From: Saposhnikovia divaricata
Taxonomy: Eukaryota; Streptophyta; Magnoliopsida; Apiales; Apiaceae
DNA length: 64,000 nt
Direction: 5' to 3'
NCBI GenBank assembly: GCA_036435485.1
Contig: CM071597.1
Location: 142,349,647-142,413,646, forward strand
Position 1 is the first letter of the stretch. The number at the start of each line of letters is the position of its first letter. Shown one piece after another: positions 45,087-58,100 of the stretch. The notes beneath the pieces were generated by a model. That model had not been told where the DNA came from, searched no databases, and was given only the letters and a program-made list of their open reading frames with translations. Position numbers and translations under genes: made by a program.

Positions 45087-48000
45087 TGTAAGAACCCAGA
45101 TTTTTGGTATTGATTAAAACTTTTATTATGTAATGGAGCATAAGTGTAACAGTGGTTCTAATAAATGAATATTGAAAGGATTTTGATTCAAATGTTTATA
45201 TGCCATGAACAATGCAATTGGTTAACAACTTAGATAAGAATAATCTATCTCCTGGATAAGTAAATATGGTAAATTCCAAAGAGGAAGGTTATTCTCATGT
45301 CATCCAAATTGATATCTGTTATAAGTCCAGTGGTTTCGTAAAAGGGTTAAGGAATGCTCGGGAAAGCGCAAGGACATTTTTCTAATTATAAGGAATAAAA
45401 AGAGAATAAGTTATGAATAGTGTTTTTGGTGGAAATAGGAATATTATTAGACGACACTATATAGAAGTACCCGGAACGGATTTCTGAGTTCGTATTAATC
45501 CAAGGGGAAAAAGAGTGTATGTAAAAGTTATCGGATTCTGAAAAATAGCACTTTTATTTTCCCCGAGATTTCCCTGGACACTGAAAGACTTAAGGATTTA
45601 TTGAAAAGATTTAAGGAATTTGGATTCAAGAATTATTAAAAAGAATTGAGAATTGTAGTATAAATATTAAGAAGGTTTCCGGTAAAACCATAATTAGAAA
45701 TTTCGAGATATTCGTCCGAACGATCAATGAATTGAGAAATAACTGGACAAAGAAACAAGCAGAGGATCAAGATGCATGCATGTGCTAGTGGATAAAGGCA
45801 AGTAACCAAGTAGTTACAAGCTAACTAGCAACATTAGGCATCAAACCATTTAGTTAGCATCATCACCTCATCTTACCACAAACTCATGACATTTGTCCAC
45901 TTGAATGCATCATCCATGACCACACCACCTTTAATAAACCCACTTTACACTAGATATTATCCAAGGTAATCACTTTATGCATTATTTTCCAAGAGCAAGC
46001 AATCAAAAACACCACCACTCTCTCCATCTCTCCATTCGGCTTCTTCATCAATTCAAGATCGAAAATCCAAGTTCCAGCCATCATTTGATCTTCAAACTTT
46101 TATGGAGAGTACTACATTTCATAAAAATGATATCCTAGAAATCTTAGCTTCAAACTCTACTTTTTCCAATTTCAAATAAATCATTCAAGTGGAGGGTGAA
46201 TAGTAACATTCATGAACTAATGTTGTTTTCTTGGTTTCTTTTGATGATCTAAGCTATATTAAGGTGTTCTAAGGACTAGATCAAGGCTTGATAGACTAAT
46301 ATACACACCAAGGAAGGTATATCTCACTTGAAACCCTAGGTCTTATTTTAAGTATATGCATGTTCTTGATGGTTTTTAGCGTAGTTATGATATTAGTGTT
46401 ATTATAAGCATGTTAGTATGATTATGTAGTTAGTTATGTTGATTTAAGAGATATGATGATGATGATGGTTAAGTAAGATGTTCTTATACTCTTTAAGATG
46501 AGAATCACATGTATAAGATGTATGTATGCCCAGTGTGGCTTGGTGATTAATGTAACAATTTGGAAACGTTCGATTTATAGCCGTCGTAATGCCGAAATTT
46601 CGTTAACCATTAAAATTCGTTCATAACAGTTGGTATAATTTTCTGATCTTGATAAATAGTCGACCCATCCTTAAAGATCTCGAGTCATAGATCGTTTTGG
46701 CAAAGAATCGAAGCAAAGGGACTTATGGTTTAGGAATTATGGCCGATTTACTAAAAGTGGTTCGAAACCGTAAATGCAAATTCGTAATTGAAATTGAACC
46801 CCCTTAACTAAAGTAATTCAGTGACGAATCTTGGTAATTAAATATTAAAGATCATAAGAAAGGTGTGAGAGAAGACCTCATGTTAAAAAGATCGTTTTTC
46901 AATTTTATAAAAATGTTCGAATCAAGGTTAAGTGCGAACGAACCCCTAAAAAGGATACTTGGTTATTACTTTGGAAAATCACTTAGATAACGATCGATAA
47001 ATCTCGAGGTATAATATTTTGACCTTAGAACTTATATGGCTTAAGTACCTACCAAGTGTAAGTGTAATGACATGCCTTAATAGCGAACCAATGTCGGGTC
47101 ATAACGTTGTTAATAAGAGTTACACTAGAAAGGGTATAACGAGATAACTTGAAAACGTGTTTCGACCTAAGTTAAGTATATACTTACCCCTTTTTAAAAA
47201 CGTTAAGTAATTAATCTCGAATGCTTTGATTGTTTATAGATCATCGAGCAGACCCAGGACACGCTACCCCTACTCGACTACTAGGCAAGTTTCCAATACC
47301 TTGGAATTGTTGTTGTGATAATATATATATATGAACTGATTCTGTCATACATATGCCATAGCATGCATGCCTACTTTCAAGTTATACTGTGATCCTTGTT
47401 CCCTGATTTAATGTTGGCTTATAAGCTAGATACATAGTATATCGGTTATAAGCCGGATATTGCTAAGACCCTTAAGTGAAGGGCATCTGAATCTCATTCT
47501 TCGAATATAGACCGGGAGTCGGTATTTCTTGATATATTGGGATTATTTTTGGTGGAAAATATTTAAATAAATATTTTCCATTATTTATTTACTGAATATT
47601 ATTTGAATATTCATTTGAGATTATTTATTAATGAATGTTATTTTGAATATTCATTCGAGTTACTTATTTAAAGGGATTTATTTTCGAATATTCATTTGAT
47701 CATTATTTATTTAATGAATATTATTTTGAATATTCATTTAAATTTTATTTATTCAATAAGTATTATTAATTTGACCATTCATTAATTATTTAATGAATAT
47801 TATGATGAATATTTATTCGAAGGATATTTTGATCAATATTTTATATTAAGAATATTCTTCAAATATGTATGATTAAATAAATACTTTTGGAATATTATTC
47901 ACTTCTTTTATCTAGTTTTAAAAATGATTTACTTCACTCAAATATTATCTTCGACCTTCGAATATTTTGTAAATTATCCCCGAGTCTTATTATTAATATT

Positions 48001-49292
48001 ATTTTATCAAGGAAGGCTCTCAAAAATCCTATTCTTCATTCAAATCTATCTTTCAAATTATAAGGGAACCTTACTTGGAAAATGTTATTTATCTTGTTGA
48101 CTTCCCGGTCCTAAATCTTTTTCAAACTATTCTTTTCACTCGCAACTTGGTTGCTATTCATCGATTGAATCTTTTGTTACTTCCTCATCGTTCGAGGGGT
48201 AAGAGTGTTGGAACAAGTTGGTATCCATTAACAAGCAACAGCTTGGGAAATATTGGTGAATTTTCCTTTCCAACTAGATACGAGTACTTTGTGGAGTCTT
48301 ATCAACAAGTATTATACTTGGGGAAAGGGGGACGAACTTTACGTTTCAGAGTCATGGATGTTATTCGAACTAGGAGACGCGTAAGTGGTCGAGTGGCACC
48401 GGTCCAGCAATGGCCCAACCGTTGGCCGGGGGGTTCCAGAGGGCGGTTGATAAGTAAATCCGTCCGTGCTTCCTTCTACATGTAGGGAACAATGATGGGG
48501 AGCATAACATGCAACTGATCATCGTAAATATTATGGCTCCTTGCGCGGCAATGCTCCCGTATTAGTTCATCTTTCAAAGTTAGAAATTTTTCTGCAACAT
48601 TATCAATGTTGGCAGGGTTGAAAAGTGTTCAAAACTGGGATTGCATATTTTCCTAAAATTTCTTTTTTATGAGATATGATGATATCTGGCTCATATTTTT
48701 GCATAGCAGATATTTCCCTGAAAGATATATTTTGAGTTACCTTGTAACTTCATCGTTTATATTATACTGGCACAAAGTTCGTTAATGCATGGCATATGAT
48801 TTCAAAAATACTTTTGAACTGTTATATATATTATTGTTCAGTATACATATTTGTTGGTGGAATATTGCTCACCCTTGCTTTATTATTTATATCACAACAA
48901 CGGCTAGGTCTGATGGCCCGCGTAAGGCGCACTCGGTGCAAGCAGGTGACTCCAGTCGTAGGACTACCCGCTGATATGGTTGCTACCATTGCTTAGGTAG
49001 ACAGGCAGCTTTTGTTTTCAGTCTTAAGTATATGTATGATTAATGTTAATCAACGGCTTTAAACTTATGATGTAATCATTTTGGGTTCTAATAACTTATA
49101 TTCGTGGATCCTATTAGTAGAGACTTATTTCAATTTCATCTCTGGGACTATAACTGGTTGTGTGTGTGTGTGATTGGATATTATTGTGGGGTCACAACAT
49201 GTGTTTATTTATTTGGACTCAAGTCAAGGATTGTTTATGGAAATTAAGATCGTAACGACCAGGTCCCCGACCCCGGATCTCGGGTTGTTACA
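45087..49292 (+). repeat. 5' LTR of the chromovirus (4,206 bp)
   Basis: Starts TGTAAGAACCCAGATTTTTG and ends CGGGTTGTTACA directly before the PBS. Same family as the two solo LTRs at 51544-60578. It contains an AT-rich hairpin array (47570-47890). The 136-codon ORF at 48075-48485 has shorter, diverged counterparts in the solo LTRs (minus 52541-52840; plus 58804-59010) and is taken as LTR sequence rather than a gene. Confidence 0.9.
47570..47890. repeat. Array of AT-rich hairpin units in the 5' LTR
   Basis: About six to seven units of 35-45 bases built on AATGAATATT, a short T-rich loop, and AATATTCATT, which is the exact reverse complement. Counterparts: 53040-53410 and 57890-58470. Confidence 0.85.
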
Positions 49293-49296
49293 GAAA

Positions 49297-49309
49297 TGGT
49301 ATCAGAGCG
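49297..49309 (+). other. Primer-binding site (initiator tRNA-Met), chromovirus
   Basis: TGGTATCAGAGCG, four bases after the LTR end (49292). The spacing equals that of the minus-strand Ty3 element. Confidence 0.9.
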
Positions 49310-49436
49310 AGAGTTATATATCCCAAGAGATGATACGACGTTATATAATAATAAATTCACTAAGATAATAAGAACTCTTGCCAAGTTCACCTAAAACCCT
49401 TACGGGAACTTTTTAAGTATCATGATAGTAACATAG

Positions 49437-49904
49437 TTCATATTGTGTAGGCGAGTGACATTCCCTACCCCACCACCCTTGCCTGTGAGCCCTGTTTCTG
49501 AGGAGTTTGAGGAGCTGACCCCCGAGCCGTAGCAGGCAGAGGCCGCACCTCCAACGGAGCCATCTACGCCACCCGATATTCTGATAAAGGGGATACCAGT
49601 GTATGTGCATAACTGGGTTGTGAGCAGACTTTCTACAGATTTAGTAGTGGCTGAGGCCAGGTTAGCAGAGTCCAGGGCGGAGCTCGTGGTTGAAAGAGTT
49701 GCTAGGTTGGAACGCCAGGGCGGTGGGAGGCATGCTAGAGCTCGAGAGATGCATAGGGCAGTGACCCGTATTGGGCTAAGGGCCCGAATGAGGGTCCGAA
49801 CTTTACCTACCGATGGACATGGCATGGTATCTAGGATAGATGCTGAGGAGATCTTCCGCATTTCTATGATGAGGGTTAGGGCTTTGGGTTCCACTGGTGG
49901 CTGA
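49437..49904 (+). pseudogene. Leader ORF upstream of gag, one internal stop
   Basis: A frame open from 49437 reads a Pro/Glu-rich start (VSPVSEEFEELTPEP), a TAG near 49531-49533, then IKGIPVYVHNWVVSRLSTDL and an Arg/Ala/Glu-rich, helix-prone stretch to GSTGG and TGA at 49902-49904. There is no ATG in the first part. The composition is coding-like and unlike the AT-rich LTR. I know no domain match. It may be a pre-gag product of this chromovirus lineage or an N-terminal gag remnant; the gag ATG follows at 50273 in another phase. Confidence 0.5.
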
Positions 49905-50272
49905 TTTCAGAGACAATGATGTAGTAGTCTAGTCTTCTAGTCATGTACAGACATAGTAGTGCCGATGTTGTTAGGATAGACCATGTATTTCACTTTTGAC
50001 TAGATGTTGTTAGGATGGTTGTACGTCGATGTGACTCAGATGATGTATCTTTCAGCACTATGTATATATTTGTTTCCTTTCAGTCATTTCAGTTCTGCTG
50101 TGACGCGATCACCAGGTTATTAGCTTATTTACTGCACGTACTGCTTTCGATTAAGTTGCCCTGACATATAGAACTGTGGGATCCTAAATCCAAATATGTA
50201 ACGATTTTGCAAGGAGGAATCTTTAAAACAAGTGAATTAGCCTAATGTGTAATTGTCCAAATTTTCAGTAAG
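49905..50272 (+). other. Untranslated stretch between leader ORF and gag
   Basis: AT-rich, no open frame of note. It ends with CAGTAAG just before the gag ATG at 50273. Confidence 0.7.
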
Positions 50273-51543
50273 ATGCCTCCACGAAGAATGGGAACTAGGG
50301 CTAACCCCCATGAGTCTACCGATCAAGAAAGTCACAATCAACATAGGGAAGATCCCGAATACGATGAAGCACAAGATGAGGATTATAATGAGCAAGAGGA
50401 TTCCCAGTATGGGACAACAGATGAAACCTTTTTTATTGGAGAATTCGAAGAAGAAGTAGAAAGGGAAGAAATTAAAGTTGAGCAAGAAGGGGAGAACCAG
50501 GATAGGGACCCCATGGGTCAGTTTATGCTGCTTAGGCAAAATTTGAACCGTTACCCCCAACCACCCCAGGGAAACAATAGTACCGTGGCAAACTCTTTCA
50601 GGGCCTTTAAGTCCCTTAAGCCCCCAGAATTCCACGGATCAGCTGACCCAGTCGAGGCAAAAGCCTGGATAAAGGAAATGGAAAAGTCATTTGAGATTCT
50701 AAGCATTGAGGAGGCACAAAAGACTGTTTTCGCCACTTACCTTCTGAAAGGAGAGGCCAATTATTGGTGGGAGGCTAAGAAGAACATGGAGACGGATGCT
50801 ATAGTAACTTGGGATAGGTTCAAACAATTGTTTCTGGAAAAGTACTTCCCGAGGTTTATGAAAACTCAAATGGAGCTCAAGTTTTTAGAACTAAAACAGA
50901 ACAATTTGTCAAGGGCTGATTATAAGGCCAAGTTTACCGAGTTATCAAGGTTTGTGCCAGAATTTGTGGATACCGAGGAGAAGAAAACGAATAGGTTTTA
51001 TCAAGGGTTGAAGCAATGGATTCAGAATCGGGTAGCAGTCTTAGAGATTATAGATTATGCCACCTTGGTGCAAAAAGCAACAATTATGGAAGCAGGGAGT
51101 GATGAGATGCAGAAAGAAAGAGAGAAAAGGGGGATAAAGAGGAAGCATGCCAGCATGGGCGAAGGTTCCGCAGGAGGAAAACCCCCAAATAAGTTTAACA
51201 GAGGAACAGTTTCCCTACCTGGAAGGCACGTAGGATTTAAACCATCTGTGAGCGTAAGTGTGAGCCAGGGTGGCCAACAATCAGGAGTGTCCCGTTCCCA
51301 CCCTTCCAGACCTCCATTACCAGTATGTGCAACTTGTGGGAGGAAACACCCTGGAGTGTGCAACCAGAAACCGATAACCTGCTACAAGTGTGGACGAGTA
51401 GGCCACTATGCCCACCATTGTACCACGGTTACTCCTACTGCCAGCAAAGGCGCTGCTTGTTTCCAGTGCGGACGTCAAGGTCACATGAGGAAGGATTGCC
51501 CAATGAACAAACCAGCAGCATCAGGGGCAAGCAAAGCTGCCTC
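50273..51543 (+). CDS. gag: Chromovirus gag (capsid, nucleocapsid), cut at the C-terminal side by a solo LTR
   Basis: ATG at 50273 (MPPRRMGTRANPHESTDQE). Acidic N-terminal part to about residue 75, then a retrotransposon Gag domain from about residue 110 to 270: PPEFHGSADPVEAKAWIKEM, YLLKGEANYWWEAK, WDRFKQLFLEKYFP, FVDTEEKKTNRFYQGL. A Lys/Arg-rich linker follows. Zinc knuckles: CATCGRKHPGVC (~51327), CYKCGRVGHYAHHC (~51379) and CFQCGRQGHMRKDC (~51459). The frame is intact to 51543, where the minus-strand solo LTR (TSD GCCTC) starts; the apparent frame to 51628 is LTR sequence. In the ancestor, gag ran in phase into the protease now at 60584. One of the best preserved frames in the window. Confidence 0.93.
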
Positions 51544-53039
51544 TGTAACAACCCCAGATCCGGGGTCGGGGATCCGGTCGGGGATCCGGTCGTTACGGAC
51601 TAAATTTCCATCCACAAAACCAACATAAATTAAATTACAACCTTGTGACCCAAAACAACAACATAAAACACACCAGTTATAGTCCCAGAGATGAAATCAG
51701 AGTAACTATCAAATATTATTAATCACGAGTTTGAGTTATTACAACCCAAAAGAAATTTAACTTACATACTCTTTGCCATCCATTTACATAAGTTATATGG
51801 ATAAATATATCCGATGGCTTAAAAGCAGAAAACTAGTCTACCAATAGCTTCCTCCTCAGCAATGGTAGCTACATCAGCGGGTAACTCTCTGTTGGCTCCC
51901 ACGCTCTTGCGCCAAGTGTTCCTTGGACGACTATTTTCTCCAACTATTGTTGTGATATAATAAAATAAAGCAAGGGTAAGCAATAGCCCACCAACAATAA
52001 CGTATACTAAACAATAATATATACAATAGTTCAAAAGTATTTTTGAAATCAAATGCCATGCATTAACGAACATATTGGCAATATAATATAAACGATGAAG
52101 TTACAAGGTAACTCAAAACATATATTCTGTAGAAATATCTGCTGTGCAACGGTAAAAGCAAGACATCATCATATGTCATAAAAGAGGGAATTATAGGAAA
52201 ATATTGCAATCCTAGTTTTGAACATTTTTCAAATTCCTGCCAACCTGAAAGAAGTCTCTTCGATACGTGTTGCGGAGAATACCCGTCAACCTGAAAGAAG
52301 TCTCTTCGATATGTGTTGCAGGAAATTCCCGATTTGGGAGATGAACTAATACTGGAGTTATCACGCGCCAGCTGTCCCACTCTCCGATGATCAGTCGAAG
52401 ATGGTACAGCCCAATATAGTTTACTACCGATAGAAGGAAGAACTAACGGATTTACATATCTACCACCCTTTTTAGTAACTCCCTGGCCAACGGTTGGGCC
52501 TTGTGATGGACCGCGCGACTCGGCCTCTTACACATGACTCCTAGTTCGAATAAATCCATGACTCTGAAACGTAAGGTTCGTCCTCCTTTCCCAAGTGTAA
52601 TACTCGTTCATAAGACTCCACAAAGTAGTCGTATCTAATTGGAAAGGAAAATTCACCAATATTTCCCAAGCTGATGCTTGTTAATGGATATAAACTTGTT
52701 CCATCAATTTTACCCCTCGAGTGTTGAGGAGGTAACCAAAAAGACCCATATCGATGTTTGAAAAGAATCAAGATGTGAGTTAAAAGGTAGTTTAACAAGT
52801 ATATGACCGGGCAGTCAAAGAAATAACATCTCTCAAGCAATGTTCCCTTATAGTTTAGAAGATAGATTCGAATGAAGAATAGAGTTTTGAGAACCTTCCT
52901 TGATAAAAATAATAATAATACGACTTAGAGATAATTTACATAGTATTTGAATATCAAGCAAATTTTTGAATAAAGTATCTCATTTTAGAACTAGTTGAAA
53001 GAATTAAATAAATATTCAAAGAATATTTATTAAACCAGA

Positions 53040-53410
53040 AATAGTTCAAGAATATTCTTAATATAAATATTGCTCATGATTAACCCTCGAATAAGTATAT
53101 ATAAAAAATTCATTGAATAAATAATTCATCGAATAAATATTCAAAATAATATCCAAGGAAATAATTAAAACATTAAATGAATATCCAAGATAATATTCAT
53201 TAAGTAAATAAGCTCAAATGAATATTCGAAAATAATATAAAATAAACAATTAAACTCAAATGAATATTCTAAATAATATTCATTTAAATAAATAAAGCTC
53301 AAATGAATATTAAAAATAGTATTCATTAAATAACTAAACTCGAATGAATATTCAAAATAATATTCATATAATACTTCTCGATTGAGATAATATTCAAATA
53401 ACAATCCTCG
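53040..53410. repeat. AT-rich hairpin array in the minus-strand solo LTR
   Basis: Reverse-orientation counterpart of 47570-47890. Eight or so units with AATGAATATT/AATATTCATT arms, more diverged. In some units one arm is changed, giving partial stems. Confidence 0.82.
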
Positions 53411-55169
53411 AGTGATTAATAATCTTTCACTGGAATCCCTCCGGGTTTCCACGACTATCTCTATATTTCAAAATACCGACTCCCGGTCTAGCTTAATGAA
53501 TGAAGATCAGATGCCCTTCATGAAGGATCTTAACAAAATCCGGCTTATAACTAATGTATCATATCTAGCTTATAAGCCAATGCCAAATCTCGGAACAAGG
53601 ATCACAGTATAACTTGAAAGTAGGCATGCATGCTATGGAATATGTATAACAACATTCAATTATATATATTATCACAACAACAGTTCCAAAGTATTGGAAA
53701 CTTGCCTGGTAGGGGTAGCGTGTCCTGGGCTGCTCGGTGATCTATAAACAATCAAAGCATTCGAGATTAAACACTTAACACTTTTTAAAAGGCTAAGTAT
53801 ATACTTAACTTAGGTCGAAACACGTTTTCAAGTTATCCCGTTATACACTCTCTAGTGTAACTCTTATTAACACCGTTATGACCCGACATTGGTTCGCTAT
53901 TACGGCATGTCATTACAATTACACTTGGTAGGTACTTAAGCCATATAAGTTCTAAGGTCGAAAGATTATACCTCGAGATTTATCTATCGTTATCTAAGTG
54001 ATTTTCCAAAGTTATAACCAAGTATCCTTTTTAGGGGTTCGTTCGCACTTAACCCTGATTCGAACATTTTTATAAAATCGAAAAACGATCTTTTTAACAT
54101 GAGGTCTTCTCTCACACCTTTCTTATGACCTATAATATTTAATTACCAAGATTCATCACTGAATTACTCGAGTTAAGGGGGTTCAATTTCAATTATGAAT
54201 TTGTATTTATAGTTTCGAACCACTTTTAGTAAATCAACCATAATTCCTAAACCGTAAGTCCGTTTGCTTCGATTCTTGCGCCAAAACGATCTATGACTCG
54301 AGATCTATAAGTGTGAGTCAACTATTCATCAAGATCAGAAAATTATACCAACTGTTATGAACGAATTTTAATGGTTAACAAAATTTCGGCATTACGACGG
54401 CTATAAATCGAACGTTTCCAAATTGTTACATCAATCACCAAGCCACACCGGGCATACATACATCTTATACACATGATTCTCTTCTTAAAGAGTCCAAGAA
54501 CATTTTACTTAACCAACATGATCATTATATCTCTTAAATCAAACAATCAACTACATAATCATGCTTATAACTTTCACCATAGTCATACTAACCTAAAACC
54601 ATCAAGAACATACATAAAACTCAAAACAAGATCTAGGGTTTCAAGTGGTATACCTTCCTTGGAGTATGTACTAGCCTTGCTAAGCTTGATCTAGTCCTTG
54701 TATGGCCTTAAGCTAGCTTAGATCAATCGAAGAAAAGAAGAAATCAAAGATTAGTTCTTGAAAGTACTATTCATCCTCCATTTTAATGATTTTTTTGAAA
54801 ATGAAAGAAGTGGTTTCTAAGGCTCAAATTTGGAGGATAACTATGATATGAAATATAGTACTTACCATAAAAATTTGGAGATCAAAAAATGGCTGGAACT
54901 TGGATTTTGATTTTGAATTAAAGGGCAAGGCCGAATGGAGTATAAAGTGTGGGGGGGGAGAGTGTTTGCTTGGCTTGCTCTTGCTTTGTTCTCATCTGAT
55001 CTTGTATTATTGATATGTCTAGATAATATCTTGTATAAATCACCTTTAATAAAGTGATTAGGTCATGGATGATGCATTCTAAGTGGACAAGTGTTGGTTT
55101 CTCTTGGTTTATAAGCTAAGTACTTGGTTTGATTCTAAGTGTGCTAGTTACCTTAGTAACTACTTAGTT

Positions 55170-58100
55170 TTTAAGAACCCAGATTTTTGGTAAAAAATTA
55201 AAAATAAAAAAAGAAAACTTTCTTTTTATTAGGTACTGATGAAAGAATGAACAGTGATTTCGACTACAAGGTATTAACAGTTCTAATGAATGAGTATTGA
55301 ATGGATATAGATTCCAATGTTTTTATGTCATGAAGAATGCAATGGGTTGACAACTTAGATTAGAATAATCTATCTCCTAGGGAGATAAGTTATGGGAATT
55401 CTTAATAGAGGAAATATTCTCATGTCACCCAAATCGATATCTGTTATTAGTCCAGTGGTTCCGTGAAAGAGTTAAGGAACGCTCGAAAGAGGACAAGGCC
55501 ATTTTTATAAATATAAGGAATAAAAAGAGAATAAAGTGTGAATAGTGTTTTTGGTGGAAATAAGAATATTATTAGACGACTCTGTATAAAAGTACTCAGA
55601 ACGGATTTCTGAGTTTATATTCATGATCCAGGGGCGAGATAAGTGTATGTAAACGATATCAGATTCAGAAAAATAGCACTTTTATTTTCTCAGAGATTTC
55701 CCTGGACACTGAAAGACTTAAGGATTTATTAAGAGGATTTAAGGAATTTAAATTCAAGAATTATAAAGGAGGAATGAGAATGGAAGTATTATTATTAAGG
55801 AGGCTTCCGGTAAAACCCTAACTAGAGATCCTTGAGATATTCCTCCGAAACGATCAATGAAATTGAGTGATAACCGGACAAAGAACAAGCAGGAAGCCAA
55901 GATACAAGCATGTGCAAGTGGATAAGAGCAAGTAACCAAGCTAGTTATAAAGCTAACTAGTAGAATTGGAATCAAACCAACTAGTTAGCATAATCTCATC
56001 ATCTTAGCACAAAAGCCAACACTTGTCCACTTGATTTGCATCATCCATGACCTAATCACTTTATTAAAGTGACTTTACACAAGATATTATCCAAGACATA
56101 GCAATAATTCAAGATGAGAACAAGTGAAAAGCAAGCAAAACCCCATTCTCTCCATTTCTTCAAAACTTCCAAGCAAATCCAAGCTCAAAGAAAAATTCAT
56201 ATCTCCCGATCTAGAGCTTCTAAAATCACCAAATTTTAACCATAGCTTCTCCACTCCATGGGCAACATTTGTTCAAAATTTCATGGCAATTTAATGAGTA
56301 TAGCCTAGTCAAATCTCTTCCCCAAGTGAAGAAGCTGAACTGTCCAGATTCTTGACAGTTTCTGTAACGATTTTCAAACGTCTCCTTTATTTCTCAATGA
56401 AATTTAGTGTTCTTTAGCTTGTTGGAAAAGTATTAAGATGCTCTACAACTCTCCTTCAGAAGTATTTGCCAGAAAAGCAGTGTAAGGCCTTCGTTCTTCC
56501 GGTTCTTTAAAGAGGTGAATAGTAACTTCGAAATCACTAACTTGTTTCCTTGTTTTGATGATAAAGATTTAGCTTCCTAAGGACTATCTAAGGCTTATAG
56601 GAGGATCATCAAGCTTTGTTAGTATTATTAGAGCATCAAGGAAGGTAAAACCCGAACCCACCCTTTTAGTTCATATGAGTTTTTAGTATAGTTTTGATGA
56701 TATGTAGAGATAAGTGCATGTTAAGGAATTTTATAATTGATCAATGTATAAAAGGGTTGGGTATTGGAGTTGAATGTTACCACTTCCCTAAGAAGTTTAA
56801 AACGAATGTTGGCTGATGTTATGGATGTATGGTATGCCCGGTGTGGCTTGGTTTGTTGTGATAAATTTGGAAACGTCCGATATATAGCCGTTGTAATGCT
56901 CGAATTTCGTTAGACCTTGAAAACCGTGCATGACAGTAGCTATAGGTCACTGACCTTAATGATTATATGACCTACCCTTGTAGATCTCGAGTCACGGATC
57001 GTTTTGGTGCGAGAATCGAAGCATTTGGACTTACGGTTTAGGAGTTATGGTCAAAATCGTAAAAGTGGTTCGAAACCGTAAATGTGAGTTCGTAACTGAA
57101 ATTGAACCCTTGTAAAATATGTAATTCAGTGACGAATCTTGGTAATTAAATATTAGAGATCATAAGGAAGGTGTGATAGAAAACGTCATGTCAAACGGAT
57201 CGTTTTTCGATTTTATAAAAATGTTCGAATCGAGGTTAAGTGTGAATGAAAACCTTAAAAGTACACTTGGTTATAATTTTGGTAAATCACTTAGAAAACG
57301 GATAATAAAACTCGAGGTATAATCTTTTTGAGTAAACGACCGACACTAGGACTTATATGACTTAAGTGCCTACCCAGAGTAAGTGCAATGACATGCCTTA
57401 AATAACGAGCAAGTGTCGGATTATAACGGTGTTAATAAGAGTTACACTATAGGTGAATATCGAGATAACTTGAAAACGTGTTTTAGCATAAGTAAAGTGT
57501 ATACTTAGCCTTTCGAAGTATTAAATGATTAACCTCGGATATTGTGACTATTTATAGATCACCGGATTGACCCGAGGCACACTACCCCTACAGGATTACC
57601 ATGCAAGTTTCCAATACCTTGGAACTGTTGTTGTGATAATATATATCTGTTGTTTATGATACATATGCCATAGCATGCATGCCTACTCTATTGCAATACT
57701 TGTTTCACGAATTGATATTGGCTTATAAATTAGATATGAATTATCAGTTAGAAGCCGGATTGTTTTGCCGCTAAGACCCTTAGTGAAGGGCGTACGATCT
57801 TATTCCTTTATTATAGACCGGGAGTCAGTATTTGATATAGAAATAGTCGTGGAAACCCGGAGGGATTCCGGCGACGGATTATTTTTTCTCGAAGAATGTT
57901 ATTTGAACATATTCTCAGTCGAGAAATATTAAACGAATATTATTTTAATATTCGTTGAGAGTTTATTTATTGAATATTATTTTGATATTCATTTAGACTA
58001 TTATTTATTAAATGAATATTATTTTCGAATATTCATTTAAGGTTTGATTTATTTAATGAATATTACTTTAAATATTCACTTGAGCTTTATTTATTAAAAT

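Noticed and set aside
48075..48485. 136-codon ORF in the chromovirus 5' LTR with relatives in the solo LTRs
   Set aside because: The relatives have different lengths and broken frames and lie in homologous LTR sequence. Shared ancestry of the LTR explains the similarity.
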